Shown here piece by piece: positions 19,270 to 27,659 of a stretch of 43,196 bases of DNA (within the stretch, counting starts at the first letter, position 1; each line of letters opens with the position of its first letter). Made by a program: the position numbers and the translations under genes. This DNA comes from an uncultured Bacteroidaceae bacterium (GTDB lineage: Bacteria > Bacteroidota > Bacteroidia > Bacteroidales > Bacteroidaceae): the NCBI GenBank assembly GCA_905235285.1, contig CAJOLI010000008.1:1-43196 (forward strand), in the 5' to 3' direction. The notes under the pieces are model-generated. The model was not told the origin of the DNA. It saw only the letters and a program-made list of their open reading frames with translations, and searched no databases.

Positions 19270-20508
19270 ATGAAGTTTATCGTCATAGGCATTACTGATA
19301 ATTCGCAACCTTGGTTCCCGCCTGAGGTGATGGAGGTTATTTGCTCTGCCAGGGTATGCTCCGGCGGCAAGCGTCATCATGAGCTTGTGGCGCCCTTGCT
19401 GCCTGACGGTGTTCGGTGGATTGACATCACTGTGCCCTTGGAGAAAGTGTTTGAGCAGTACAAGACTGCAAATAGTGAATCGTCAGATTGTCCTTCTATC
19501 GTGGTCTTTGCCAGCGGCGATCCCCTCTTCTTCGGTTTTGCCGTGACGCTGCAGCGCGAGTTCCCGGATGCTGAGATTCGTGTCTTCTCCGCTTTCAACT
19601 CTCTCCAGCTTCTGGCCCATCGCCTCGTGATGCCTTACCACGACATGCGCATCGTCTCGCTCACTGGCCGCCCCTGGCAGGAGTTCGATCGTGCCATCAT
19701 CGAGCAGGCTCCCAAGATTGGCATCCTCACCGACCGCGAGCACACGCCCGCCGCCATAGCCCGTCGCTTGCTTGAATACGGCCACGTTGCTTACCGTATG
19801 TACGTAGGTGAACGGCTGGGCAATTCCCGTGAGGAGCGCGTCACAACGCTCACCCTCGATGAGGCTGCCGAGCGCGAGTTTTGCGTACCAAACTGCGTAA
19901 TCCTTGAAGCTAATCACTCACTCACTGATAGGAAAGGGTGGGGGAGAGCCAGCGCCTTCGGCCTCCCCGACAGCTCTTTTGCCATCCTCGACGGCCGCGA
20001 GAAGATGATTACGAAGATGCCTATACGCCTGCTCACGCTGCAAGCTCTCGACCTCCCGCGCCGTCACGTGCTTTGGGACATCGGAGCCTGCACTGGCAGC
20101 GTAAGCATAGAAGCACGCCTCCTTTTCCCGCACCTTCATATTGTGGCTTTCGAAATACGGCCCGAGTGTGAAACCATCATCCGCGAGAACTGTCGACGTC
20201 ACGGCGCCCCGGGCATAGAACTCCACATAGGCGATTTCTTGGAATACGGGGATGGCTCTTCTTCACCCGACGCCGTCTTTATCGGAGGCCACGGAGGCCG
20301 GCTCAAGGACATTATGGCCAAGGCCTTGACTGTGTTGGCCCCTGACGGCGTCATTGTCATGAACAGCGTCGTAGCCCCTAAGGTCCTTAGAGACAGCCAT
20401 AAGCTCTGGGATCAGGCGTGCCGGGAATTAGGCCTCCGGCAGGAACCGCCCCTTCATGTTCAGCTCGATGACCATCATCCTATAACAATCCTAAAATGCA
20501 GAAGATAG
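19270..20508 (+). CDS. cbiET: Precorrin-6Y C5,15-methyltransferase, decarboxylating (CbiE-CbiT fusion)
   Basis: This 412-residue protein corresponds to CobL. The N-terminal CbiE domain (about 1-215) is a tetrapyrrole methylase with SGDPLFFGFAVTLQREFP and VFSAFNSLQLLAHRL. The C-terminal CbiT domain (about 230-412) is a Rossmann SAM methyltransferase with KMPIRLLTLQALDL, then DIGACTGSVSIEA starting at D270, and VFIGGHGGRL. Together they methylate C5 and C15 and remove the acetate carboxyl at C12. It follows cbiHC by 35 bp that include a perfect CCCTAAGCTTAGGG palindrome (19239-19252). It overlaps cbiGF by 13 bases. Confidence 0.94.
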   Translation: MKFIVIGITDNSQPWFPPEVMEVICSARVCSGGKRHHELVAPLLPDGVRWIDITVPLEKVFEQYKTANSESSDCPSIVVFASGDPLFFGFAVTLQREFPDAEIRVFSAFNSLQLLAHRLVMPYHDMRIVSLTGRPWQEFDRAIIEQAPKIGILTDREHTPAAIARRLLEYGHVAYRMYVGERLGNSREERVTTLTLDEAAEREFCVPNCVILEANHSLTDRKGWGRASAFGLPDSSFAILDGREKMITKMPIRLLTLQALDLPRRHVLWDIGACTGSVSIEARLLFPHLHIVAFEIRPECETIIRENCRRHGAPGIELHIGDFLEYGDGSSSPDAVFIGGHGGRLKDIMAKALTVLAPDGVIVMNSVVAPKVLRDSHKLWDQACRELGLRQEPPLHVQLDDHHPITILKCRR

Positions 20509-22268
20509 CAATCATAGCAGTCAGCCGCGAGGGCGCTTCCGTCGCTACCACTATCATGCGACTATGTAGTGGTGAAATTCTCGAGCGCAGCGATGTCGCA
20601 GCTCGCTGGCACGACTTCGACGCCTTCGTCTTCATCGGCGCCATGGGCATCTGTGTCCGCACCATAGCCCCGCTCGTCGAGGACAAGCACACAGACCCCG
20701 CCGTAGTGTGTGTCGACTCTCTCGGCCAGCACGTCATCCCCGTGCTCTCAGGCCACGTAGGAGGCGCCAACACCCTCGCGGAGGCTTTGTCCGTGGAACT
20801 TGGAGCCCGGGCCGTTATCACTACGCAGAGCGACCTCACTGGCCTTTGGGCCATCGACACTCTCGACCGGCGCTTCGGGTGGCATAAGCAGACATCTACG
20901 GATGAGAACCGGGTCATCTTCGCCTTCGTCGGCCGTAGGCCTGTGGCGCTCGTTATCGGCGTGCGCGACGAAGGCACCGACTACCTCCGCTCTACCTGCC
21001 CCCCGCATGTCACTATTTTCAGCGAGGAGGAGTGGAGCGATGACGTTGCCGGGCAGTTTGAGGCCGTCGTGATAGTCTCATGTCGTAAGCTCGACAGCAA
21101 CCTTCAGGTGCCCTGTCTCTGCTACGTCCCGCGTCTGCTCACCGTAGGCCTCGGGCTGGCTCATGCGGCCGCTCCTGCCGACGCCGTTTGGGGTGAGATA
21201 TATGCCGACCTATGCTGTCGTCAGCACCTGCATCCCGCTGCTATCCGCGAGTTTGCCACCATCGACGTGAAGGCCGACGAACCCGTCGTCAGGTTTCTGC
21301 AAGCTGAGGGCTTCCGTGTACGCTTCTTCACGGCTAACCAACTGGCCGCCGTCAGCGTGCCTACGCCCAGCGCCACCGTAGCTCGTCATGTAGGAACTCC
21401 CAGCGTCGCCGAGGCTGCTGCCATCCTTGACAGCAACAACGGGCACCTCATCGTGACAAAGCAAAAGGGGGAGAAGTGGACCTATGCAGTGGCTGAAGTC
21501 TCACCCAATGGTGGCCACATAGAAATCGTCGGTGCCGGTCCTGGCGACCCAGACCTCATCAGTGTTCGTGGCCGTCGTATGCTCGAGCAGGCCGACCTCA
21601 TCCTATATGCAGGCTCGCTCGTGCCGAAGACGTTGACCGATTGCCACAAGGTGGGCGCCGTAGTGCGCTCGTCGGCCGACATGACTCTCGAGGAGCAGTG
21701 CGCCTTGATGAAAGAGCACTACGACCGCGGACACCTCATCGTGCGACTCCACACCGGAGATCCCTGCATCTTCGGCGCTATACAGGAGCAGATGGCCTTT
21801 TTCGATACCCACGGCATGCACTACCATATCACGCCCGGTATCTCATCGTTCCTTGCTGCCGCTGCCGAGCTGCGCTCCCAGTTCACTATACCCGAGCGTA
21901 CGCAGACCATCATACTCACACGCGGAGAGGGGCGTACGCCTATGCCCGAGCGCGAGAAGCTACACCTATTGGCCCGTTCCCAGTCGACGATGTGTATCTT
22001 CCTCAGCGCCGCCATCGTTGACGACGTGCAGCGAGAGCTCTTACAGGAGTATCCCGAGATGACACCCGTAGCTGCCTGCTATCACCTCACATGGCCCGAC
22101 CAGCGTATATATCGTGGTCAGCTTCGTGACCTCTCGCGCATCGTGCACGACAACCACCTCACGCTGACCACAATGCTCGTAGTAGGGGAGGCCATCGACA
22201 ACCGCTCGGGCCTCTCTGAACTCTACAGCAAGACCTTCACTCACCTCTTCAGAAAAGCTTCCGAATGA
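20496..22268 (+). CDS. cbiGF: Fused cobalt-precorrin-5A hydrolase / precorrin-4 C11-methyltransferase (CbiG-CbiF)
   Basis: This 590-residue fusion has CbiG in residues 1-about 335 (FIGAMGICVRTIAPLVEDKHTDP and LSGHVGGANTLAEAL are typical). CbiG opens the delta-lactone of cobalt-precorrin-5A and releases acetaldehyde. CbiF/CobM starts at residue 342 (IEIVGAGPGDPDLISVRG), with LHTGDPCIFGAIQEQM and TPGISSFLAAAAEL; it methylates C11, the step just before CbiG. The fusion thus joins two consecutive reactions. CbiG marks the pathway as the anaerobic (early cobalt) type, in agreement with CbiK. It overlaps btuC by 4 bases (ATGA). Confidence 0.94.
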   Translation: MQKIAIIAVSREGASVATTIMRLCSGEILERSDVAARWHDFDAFVFIGAMGICVRTIAPLVEDKHTDPAVVCVDSLGQHVIPVLSGHVGGANTLAEALSVELGARAVITTQSDLTGLWAIDTLDRRFGWHKQTSTDENRVIFAFVGRRPVALVIGVRDEGTDYLRSTCPPHVTIFSEEEWSDDVAGQFEAVVIVSCRKLDSNLQVPCLCYVPRLLTVGLGLAHAAAPADAVWGEIYADLCCRQHLHPAAIREFATIDVKADEPVVRFLQAEGFRVRFFTANQLAAVSVPTPSATVARHVGTPSVAEAAAILDSNNGHLIVTKQKGEKWTYAVAEVSPNGGHIEIVGAGPGDPDLISVRGRRMLEQADLILYAGSLVPKTLTDCHKVGAVVRSSADMTLEEQCALMKEHYDRGHLIVRLHTGDPCIFGAIQEQMAFFDTHGMHYHITPGISSFLAAAAELRSQFTIPERTQTIILTRGEGRTPMPEREKLHLLARSQSTMCIFLSAAIVDDVQRELLQEYPEMTPVAACYHLTWPDQRIYRGQLRDLSRIVHDNHLTLTTMLVVGEAIDNRSGLSELYSKTFTHLFRKASE

Positions 22269-23290
22269 AACGTCCACTCGCTTTCCTGCTACTCGTGGCG
22301 CTGATAGCTGCACTGTTTGTGCTTAACCTGTTGCTCGGGACAGTGCATATTCCCTTTAAAGAAGTCGTAGCCATTCTGTTCTCACCATCTGCACACGCCG
22401 GTGCATCCTCTTCGGTGGCTTCCAACATCATCTGGAGCTCCCGCGTGCCGCAGGCTCTGACGGCTCTAATGGCTGGCGCGGGGCTGGCGGTGAGCGGCCT
22501 ACAGATGCAGACGGTGTTCCGTAATCCGTTGGCAGGACCTTCGGTGCTGGGAATCTCCAACGGCGCATCGCTCGGTGTGGCGTTGGTGGTGCTTATGTCC
22601 GGCTCGTTTGGCGGCGTTGCTCTGAGCCGGATGGGCTACCTTGGCGATGTTGCCATTTCGCTGGCTGCCATCGCTGGCTCGCTGGCCGTCATGGCCCTTA
22701 TCGTATGGGTGGCGCAGCACGTCCAGTCCGGAGTGACGTTGCTGATAATAGGTGTGATGATAGGGTATCTGGCCAACGCCATCATCGGAGTGCTTAAATT
22801 CTTCTCCAACGAGGAGGATATCAAGGCTTACGTCGTATGGGGACTCGGCTCATTCGCACGTGTCTCGGGAGATCAGATGCTTTTGTTCGTCGGCGTGATG
22901 GCCGTCCTCTTGCCCTTAAGTATGCTTCTTGTGAAGACCATGAACCTGCTGCTCCTGGGCGATGCCTACGCCAGCAACCTCGGTCTTAACGTACAGCGGG
23001 CACGCTCCCTCGTCATCCTCTCGTCCGGCGTGCTCGTGGCCATCGTCACGGCCTACTGCGGACCTATCATGTTTATCGGGCTCGCCGTACCACACTTGGC
23101 GCGCGCTCTCTTCCGAACCAGCGACCAACGCATACTCATGCCGGCCACCATGCTTTCAGGAGCTGCTTTGGCCCTCCTCTGCAATCTCATCGCACGGATG
23201 CCGGGATTCGAGGGCGCATTGCCCGTCAACTCCGTAACAGCCCTCGTCGGTGCGCCCGTGATTGCGGCAGTCCTGTTTAGAAGAAAATGA
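22265..23290 (+). CDS. btuC: FecCD-family ABC transporter permease (BtuC-like)
   Basis: This 341-residue polytopic membrane protein belongs to the FecCD/BtuC permease family, which moves cobalamin, siderophores or heme across the inner membrane. Family motifs are RVPQALTALMAGAGLAVSGL, QTVFRNPLAGPSVLGISNGA, and the later YCGPIMFIGLAVPHLARAL region. Position among corrin genes and before a periplasmic binding-protein gene favours corrinoid transport. The matching ATPase gene (btuD) is not in the window. Start and stop overlap or nearly touch its neighbours. Confidence 0.92.
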   Translation: MKRPLAFLLLVALIAALFVLNLLLGTVHIPFKEVVAILFSPSAHAGASSSVASNIIWSSRVPQALTALMAGAGLAVSGLQMQTVFRNPLAGPSVLGISNGASLGVALVVLMSGSFGGVALSRMGYLGDVAISLAAIAGSLAVMALIVWVAQHVQSGVTLLIIGVMIGYLANAIIGVLKFFSNEEDIKAYVVWGLGSFARVSGDQMLLFVGVMAVLLPLSMLLVKTMNLLLLGDAYASNLGLNVQRARSLVILSSGVLVAIVTAYCGPIMFIGLAVPHLARALFRTSDQRILMPATMLSGAALALLCNLIARMPGFEGALPVNSVTALVGAPVIAAVLFRRK

Positions 23291-23333
23291 ATCAAAAATC
23301 CTTAAGTTTCCTCTTTTCTCTTTCCATAAGACT

Positions 23334-24629
23334 ATGGTAAAACGTTTTTCTTTTATCCCTTTTCAGCCTCTCCTAAATCCTCCCCTAAAGGGAAGGACTT
23401 CTGCAGCGGTACCCCCCTTCCCTTTAGGGGAGCGGCTGGGAGAGCGGCTTCATTTTTCATTTTTCATTTTTCTCTTTCCTCTTTTCTGCCTCTCCTGCGC
23501 CCATAATGCCAAGCAGCAGGAACGACTTGACACGACAGCGCTCGTCACAGACAGCCTCTGCAATATCAGGTATGCTAAGGGATTCAAGGTGCGTACCCTG
23601 ACAGGCGGCATCAGGCTCGTCGATGTGGCAGACCCTCAGACCGAGGAAGATAAAATGCCCGTGAACTACCATTTCGCTCTCATTCCAAAGGACGCTGGCG
23701 AATCTCAGTCCACCTCCATTCCCGAAGGACTCGACCAATACACTCCTGTCGCGGTCCCCATAGACCGCACCATCGTAATGACGATGCTCCAGCTCTCTGA
23801 CTTCACTGCCCTTGACGCCTTAGACGTCGTGCGTGGCATCACAGGGACAAAGAACCTCTTTAATAAAGACGTGCGTGCGCGCGTCGAGAACGGACGCATC
23901 AAGAAGATTGGTATGGAGGGCAATTTCGACACCGAGCTTATACTCGCCGCACAACCTGAGGTCATCTTCATATCTCCCTTTAAACGCGGTGGCTACGATG
24001 CCATCAAAGAGACTGGCATCACACTTATCCCGCACCTCGGATACAAAGAACTCCACCCCCTCGGCCAGGCCGAATGGCTGAAATTTGTCGGCTTGTTTAT
24101 CGGCAAGGAGGCTGAAGCCGACAGCATCTTCGCAGGTATCGAGGAAAGATATAACAGCTTAAAAAGACTGACGCAGCCGCTTCTTGAGAGTGACGACTCC
24201 TCTATCCCCACCGTTTTCTCAGGTGAGATGCATGGTGGCAATTGGTATGCCGTCGGCGGCAAGAACGCCTTGGCTAAGCTCTTCCGAGATGCCGGTGCAG
24301 ACTATGTCATCAAGGATGACAACACGGGCGGTGTCAACATAGAGTTTGAGCAGCTCTACGCTATGGCGGCCGATGTCGACTACTGGCGAATCCTCAACAG
24401 CTACCCTGGCGACTTCTCATATGAAGCTTTGAAGGCCAGCGAGCCGCGCAATGAGCTCTTCCGCGCCTTCCGCGAGCGCAAGGTCATCTACTGCAATATG
24501 AAGAAAACGCCTTACTACGAACTTGCACCCGTAGCACCGGACCTCATCCTCGCAGACCTCATCGCCATCTTCCATCCCGAACTCATGCCCGACGATTACC
24601 AACCGACGTTCTATCGTCTGCTGCAATAG
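23334..24629 (+). CDS. btuF: BtuF-like periplasmic substrate-binding lipoprotein with repeat-derived N-terminus
   Basis: This protein (431 residues from ATG 23334) belongs to the TroA/BtuF helical-backbone binding-protein family: NYHFALIPKD, RTIVMTMLQLSDFTALDAL, ELILAAQPEVIFISPF, LGYKELHPLGQAEWLKFVGLF. It would deliver ligand to the BtuC-like permease. A hydrophobic stretch (FSFFIFLFPLFCLSC) looks like a lipoprotein signal, but it begins only about 40 residues after the first usable Met. The intervening residues are encoded by a palindromic repeat element (23365-23450). No ATG, GTG or TTG lies in frame after that element, so the true start is uncertain. A matching repeat lies just past the gene. 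The mature protein appears intact. Confidence 0.85.
   Translation: MVKRFSFIPFQPLLNPPLKGRTSAAVPPFPLGERLGERLHFSFFIFLFPLFCLSCAHNAKQQERLDTTALVTDSLCNIRYAKGFKVRTLTGGIRLVDVADPQTEEDKMPVNYHFALIPKDAGESQSTSIPEGLDQYTPVAVPIDRTIVMTMLQLSDFTALDALDVVRGITGTKNLFNKDVRARVENGRIKKIGMEGNFDTELILAAQPEVIFISPFKRGGYDAIKETGITLIPHLGYKELHPLGQAEWLKFVGLFIGKEAEADSIFAGIEERYNSLKRLTQPLLESDDSSIPTVFSGEMHGGNWYAVGGKNALAKLFRDAGADYVIKDDNTGGVNIEFEQLYAMAADVDYWRILNSYPGDFSYEALKASEPRNELFRAFRERKVIYCNMKKTPYYELAPVAPDLILADLIAIFHPELMPDDYQPTFYRLLQ
23365..23450 (+). repeat. Palindromic repeat element inside the 5' end of btuF
   Basis: The arms CCCCTAAAGGGAAG (23383-23396) and CTTCCCTTTAGGGG (23417-23430) are perfectly complementary, and the flanks pair imperfectly. 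Bases 23365-23404 are the exact reverse complement of 24694-24733. The element is translated in the apparent btuF N-terminus. Confidence 0.85.
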
Positions 24630-24649
24630 GGCTTTCATTTCTCACTCTT

Positions 24650-24733
24650 CTGCCTCTCCCCTAACCCATCCCCTGAAGGAAAGGGGATTTGGAGCAGAAG
24701 TCCTTCCCTTTAGGGGAGGATTTAGGAGAGGCT
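24650..24733 (+). repeat. Palindromic repeat element between btuF and cbiJD
   Basis: Same family as the copy at 23365-23450. Bases 24694-24733 match the reverse complement of 23365-23404 over 40 bases without mismatch. The left half (24653-24684) is an imperfect complement of the right half, so the RNA could fold into a long stem. It lies in the 121-bp gap between btuF and cbiJD. Confidence 0.85.
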
Positions 24734-24750
24734 TCTCTTTTCTCTTTTCT

Positions 24751-26493
24751 ATGATACTCATTCTCGGAGGCACTACAGAAGGGCGCAACGCAGCGCAGAC
24801 GCTGGAGCAGGCAGGCACACCATACTTCTACTCCACCAAGACGGGCGAGCAGGAACTTGACCTCCGGCACGGCGCCTGCATCTCCGGAGCCTTGGACCAG
24901 GCCGCGATGCAGCAGTTCTGCCTTGAACATAAGATCTGCCTGCTCGTAGATGCCGCACATCCCTTTGCCGCACATCTTCACGCTACCGTGGCTGCAGTGG
25001 CTGCTGCCCTGCAGCTCCCCGCCATACGCTACGAGCGCCTCTTCCCGCACCGCGACCAGGACGTAGACTGGGTCGACGATATCGCGGACATCGCTCTCAA
25101 GGATGGTGAGCGGCTAGTGTTGTCGACACTGGGCGTCAAGAGCATCAGCCGCCTCATGCCCCTTCAAGGCCCTGCCCGCCGGCTCCTCTTCCGCATCCTG
25201 CCCCGCGAGAGCTCCATCCGTCTGGCTCAAGCGCAGGGCGCATCCTTAGACGACCTGTGTTTCTATAGCTCTGGTCAGGACGAGCTCCAGGAACTGCAGC
25301 GACTCCGACCCGACGTACTGCTGCTCAAGGAAAGCGGTATCAGCGGAGGCTTCGTCGAAAAGGTGGCCGCCGCAAAGGCCTTGGGCATACGCGTCATAGC
25401 CCTCCGCCGACCTCCTATGCCCGACGCTTTCCACGTCGTCAACGGACCGCGGGGTCTACGACGCATGGTTGAGCGTTTCCTCCCCGACTTCTTCCCCCTC
25501 CGCAGCGGACTGACTACTGGCACATGCGCCACAGCAGCCGCCGTCGCTGCGCTCTGCCGACAGCAGACTGGAGCGATGCCCGCCCAGGTGCCCGTACGGC
25601 TCCCCGATGGCGAGACAATAAGTGTCGCCGTAGGCTATGGCCACGACTTCGCCTTCTGCATCAAAGATGCAGGCGACGACCCCGACATCACCAATGGTGC
25701 TGAAATTCGAGCCGTAGTCAGAGAAAGCAATCGGTTCGAGATACACGGAGGCGAGGGCGTAGGCCGCTTCACCCTGCCCGGCTTCGACTACCCCCCTGGC
25801 TGCCCCGCCATAAACAGGGGACCACGACAGATGCTCCGTGATAACATCCCGGGTGACTATTCTATCACCATCAGCGTCCCCAACGGCGACATGCTCGCAC
25901 GACGCACCTTCAATCCGCGACTCGGCATCGAGGGAGGCATTAGCATAATAGGCGTCTCGGGCATCGTCATGCCATACAGTGACGAGGCCTTCATCCAGAG
26001 CATACGCAAATGCGTCGAAGTTGCACGGGCCAGCGGGGCTGAGAGGCTGGTGCTCGGCAGCGGGGCCAAAAGCGAGAACGCCTTGCGCTCACGCTACCCC
26101 GAATTGCCTTCTCAGGCGTTCGTCCAATACGGGAACTTTGTTGGTCAAACGTTGCAGATGGCAGCTGAACAGAAAATCAAGGAGGTCACCCTCGGCGTGA
26201 TGCTTGGCAAGGCCGTAAAGCTGGCAGACGGACAGCTTGACACACATAGCCGTCGTGCTACTTTCGACCGCAATTTTTTGCGGCTGTTGCTCACGGAGGC
26301 CGAATGCGATACCACTCATGCTGACGATATTACGCTCGTGCGCGAACTGTGGCAACGACTGCCGCCAGCGCAGATAGAACCCTTCGCCCGAACCGTCGTG
26401 GACCACTGCTACAGCCATTGTCAGCCACTCATTCCAGAAGCCAACCTCACCATCCTGCTCATTGACGATGATGGCCGAATTGTTGGTAGTTAA
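24751..26493 (+). CDS. cbiJD: Fused precorrin-6x reductase / cobalt-precorrin-5B C1-methyltransferase (CbiJ-CbiD)
   Basis: In this 580-residue fusion, residues 1-about 245 are CbiJ/CobK, with the start MILILGGTTEGRNAAQTLEQ, then DAAHPFAAHLHATV and LLLKESGISGGFVEKV. This part reduces precorrin-6A with a nicotinamide cofactor. Residues about 250-580 are CbiD, beginning RSGLTTGTCATAAAVAAL, with KDAGDDPDITNGAEI and GIEGGISIIGVSGIV. It methylates C1 of cobalt-precorrin-5B. The joined steps are consecutive. It closes the operon and is followed by two terminators. The start is firm, as homology begins at its first residue. Confidence 0.94.
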   Translation: MILILGGTTEGRNAAQTLEQAGTPYFYSTKTGEQELDLRHGACISGALDQAAMQQFCLEHKICLLVDAAHPFAAHLHATVAAVAAALQLPAIRYERLFPHRDQDVDWVDDIADIALKDGERLVLSTLGVKSISRLMPLQGPARRLLFRILPRESSIRLAQAQGASLDDLCFYSSGQDELQELQRLRPDVLLLKESGISGGFVEKVAAAKALGIRVIALRRPPMPDAFHVVNGPRGLRRMVERFLPDFFPLRSGLTTGTCATAAAVAALCRQQTGAMPAQVPVRLPDGETISVAVGYGHDFAFCIKDAGDDPDITNGAEIRAVVRESNRFEIHGGEGVGRFTLPGFDYPPGCPAINRGPRQMLRDNIPGDYSITISVPNGDMLARRTFNPRLGIEGGISIIGVSGIVMPYSDEAFIQSIRKCVEVARASGAERLVLGSGAKSENALRSRYPELPSQAFVQYGNFVGQTLQMAAEQKIKEVTLGVMLGKAVKLADGQLDTHSRRATFDRNFLRLLLTEAECDTTHADDITLVRELWQRLPPAQIEPFARTVVDHCYSHCQPLIPEANLTILLIDDDGRIVGS

Positions 26494-26577
26494 ATAAGCC
26501 TTTCCTCCAAAACCCTTAAGCCTTTTTTCCGGGCGCTTGACGTCTGCGTTGCATTTCTGAGCAAAGCGAGCCTTAAG

Positions 26578-26599
26578 AGCCCAGCCTTGGGCCTTTTTT
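26578..26599 (+). terminator. Candidate terminator after cbiJD (first)
   Basis: GCCCA (26579-26583) and TGGGC (26588-26592) form a short stem with loop GCCT, followed by CTTTTTT. The stem is only 5-6 bp. Confidence 0.5.
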
Positions 26600-26628
26600 A
26601 TACAGGCCAGAAATTAGCCTTTGATTGA

Positions 26629-26659
26629 CCGCTACGAATAGTCTCGTAGCGGTTTTTTT
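26629..26659 (+). terminator. Rho-independent terminator after cbiJD (second)
   Basis: CCGCTACGA (26629-26637) and TCGTAGCGG (26644-26652) form a perfect 9-bp stem with a 6-base loop, followed by seven T. This is the strong end of the corrin operon. Confidence 0.9.
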
Positions 26660-26671
26660 GTTTTTTGCCAT

Positions 26672-26679
26672 TAGCTTTG
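26672..26679 (+). promoter_or_regulatory. Possible -7 box between the corrin operon and lpxH
   Basis: TAGCTTTG matches TAnnTTTG but has no -33 box at the usual spacing and lies 180 bp before lpxH. The better lpxH promoter is the one at 26812-26843. Apart from the two terminators and these promoter candidates I see nothing in 26494-26860. Confidence 0.3.
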
Positions 26680-26811
26680 CAGAAGGCTTGCTGACGTGTG
26701 AGGCTTCTAAGAATAACGAATAAACGAAATGAAAATGAATCTAAAACATAGGATTCTCATTGCTTTCGGATTGAGCAAAGCGGTAAAGAACGTTAAAAAG
26801 TATGTAGATTC

Positions 26812-26843
26812 TTTGGAAGCAATACACTTTCGTATTATTTTTG
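26812..26843 (+). promoter_or_regulatory. Promoter of lpxH
   Basis: TTTG at 26812-26815, a 20-bp spacer and TATTTTTG at 26836-26843 match the Bacteroidota -33/-7 pattern. The ATG at 26861 follows 17 bases later, which fixes the lpxH start and rules out starts further upstream. Confidence 0.75.
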
Positions 26844-26860
26844 CACATCAAAGCTTCATT

Positions 26861-27625
26861 ATGAAACCAGTATATTTTCTCTCAGACGCCCACCTTGGCA
26901 GCCGCGCCATCAAGCACGGGCGCACTCAGGAACGCCGACTCGTGCGCTTCCTCGACAGCATCAAGGACAAGGCCGGAGCTGTCTACCTGTTGGGCGATAT
27001 CTTCGACTTCTGGTATGAGTACAAGCTCGTAGTGCCCAAGGGTTACACGCGCCTGCTGGGCAAGCTGAGCGAACTGACCGACCTCGGCGTGGAGGTTCAT
27101 TTCTTCACGGGTAACCACGATGTCTGGGCCTACGACTATCTCGAGCGTGAGTGCGGCGTCGTGCTGCACCGCGAGGCGCTGACGTTGGAACTGGGCGACA
27201 AGTTGTTCTTCATGGCTCACGGCGACGGACTCGGCGACCCTGACCCTAAGTTCAAGTTCCTACGCTACATCTTCCGCAACCGCTTCTGTCAGGTGCTCTT
27301 CTCTGCCTTGCACCCTCGATGGGGCGTGGAGATGGGACTCTCTTGGGCGCAGCACAGCATGCAGACGCATCAGGCCGACGAGCCGCCTCACTACATGGGG
27401 GAGGATAAGGAGCTGCTGGTGCTCTTCGCCAAGGACTATCTCAAGACACATCCAGACGTGAACTACTTCATCTTCGGACACCGGCACATCGAGCTCGACC
27501 TGATGCTCTCGCCCGCAACGAGGGTGATGATTCTGGGCGACTGGATTTCACATTTTACCTATGCTGTGTTTGATGGCGACCGGCTCTGGATGGAGAACTA
27601 TATCGAGGGCGAGACGGAACCGTAG
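26861..27625 (+). CDS. lpxH: UDP-2,3-diacylglucosamine diphosphatase
   Basis: This 254-residue calcineurin-like metallophosphoesterase hydrolyses UDP-2,3-diacylglucosamine to lipid X in lipid A synthesis, at the inner face of the inner membrane. Metal-binding motifs appear in order: SDAHLG (D9, H11), GDIFDFW, GNHD, AHGDGLGD and GHRHIE. The start at ATG 26861 is set by the promoter just upstream and by homology beginning at YFLSDAHLG. It appears to be a single-gene unit. Confidence 0.93.
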   Translation: MKPVYFLSDAHLGSRAIKHGRTQERRLVRFLDSIKDKAGAVYLLGDIFDFWYEYKLVVPKGYTRLLGKLSELTDLGVEVHFFTGNHDVWAYDYLERECGVVLHREALTLELGDKLFFMAHGDGLGDPDPKFKFLRYIFRNRFCQVLFSALHPRWGVEMGLSWAQHSMQTHQADEPPHYMGEDKELLVLFAKDYLKTHPDVNYFIFGHRHIELDLMLSPATRVMILGDWISHFTYAVFDGDRLWMENYIEGETEP

Positions 27626-27659
27626 AACGTGAAAGTGTTGTCACAGTCTGCGGCAGTAG

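Noticed and set aside
26729-26860. Longer N-terminus for LpxH
   Set aside because: A -33/-7 promoter pair lies inside this stretch and LpxH homology begins only at 26861.
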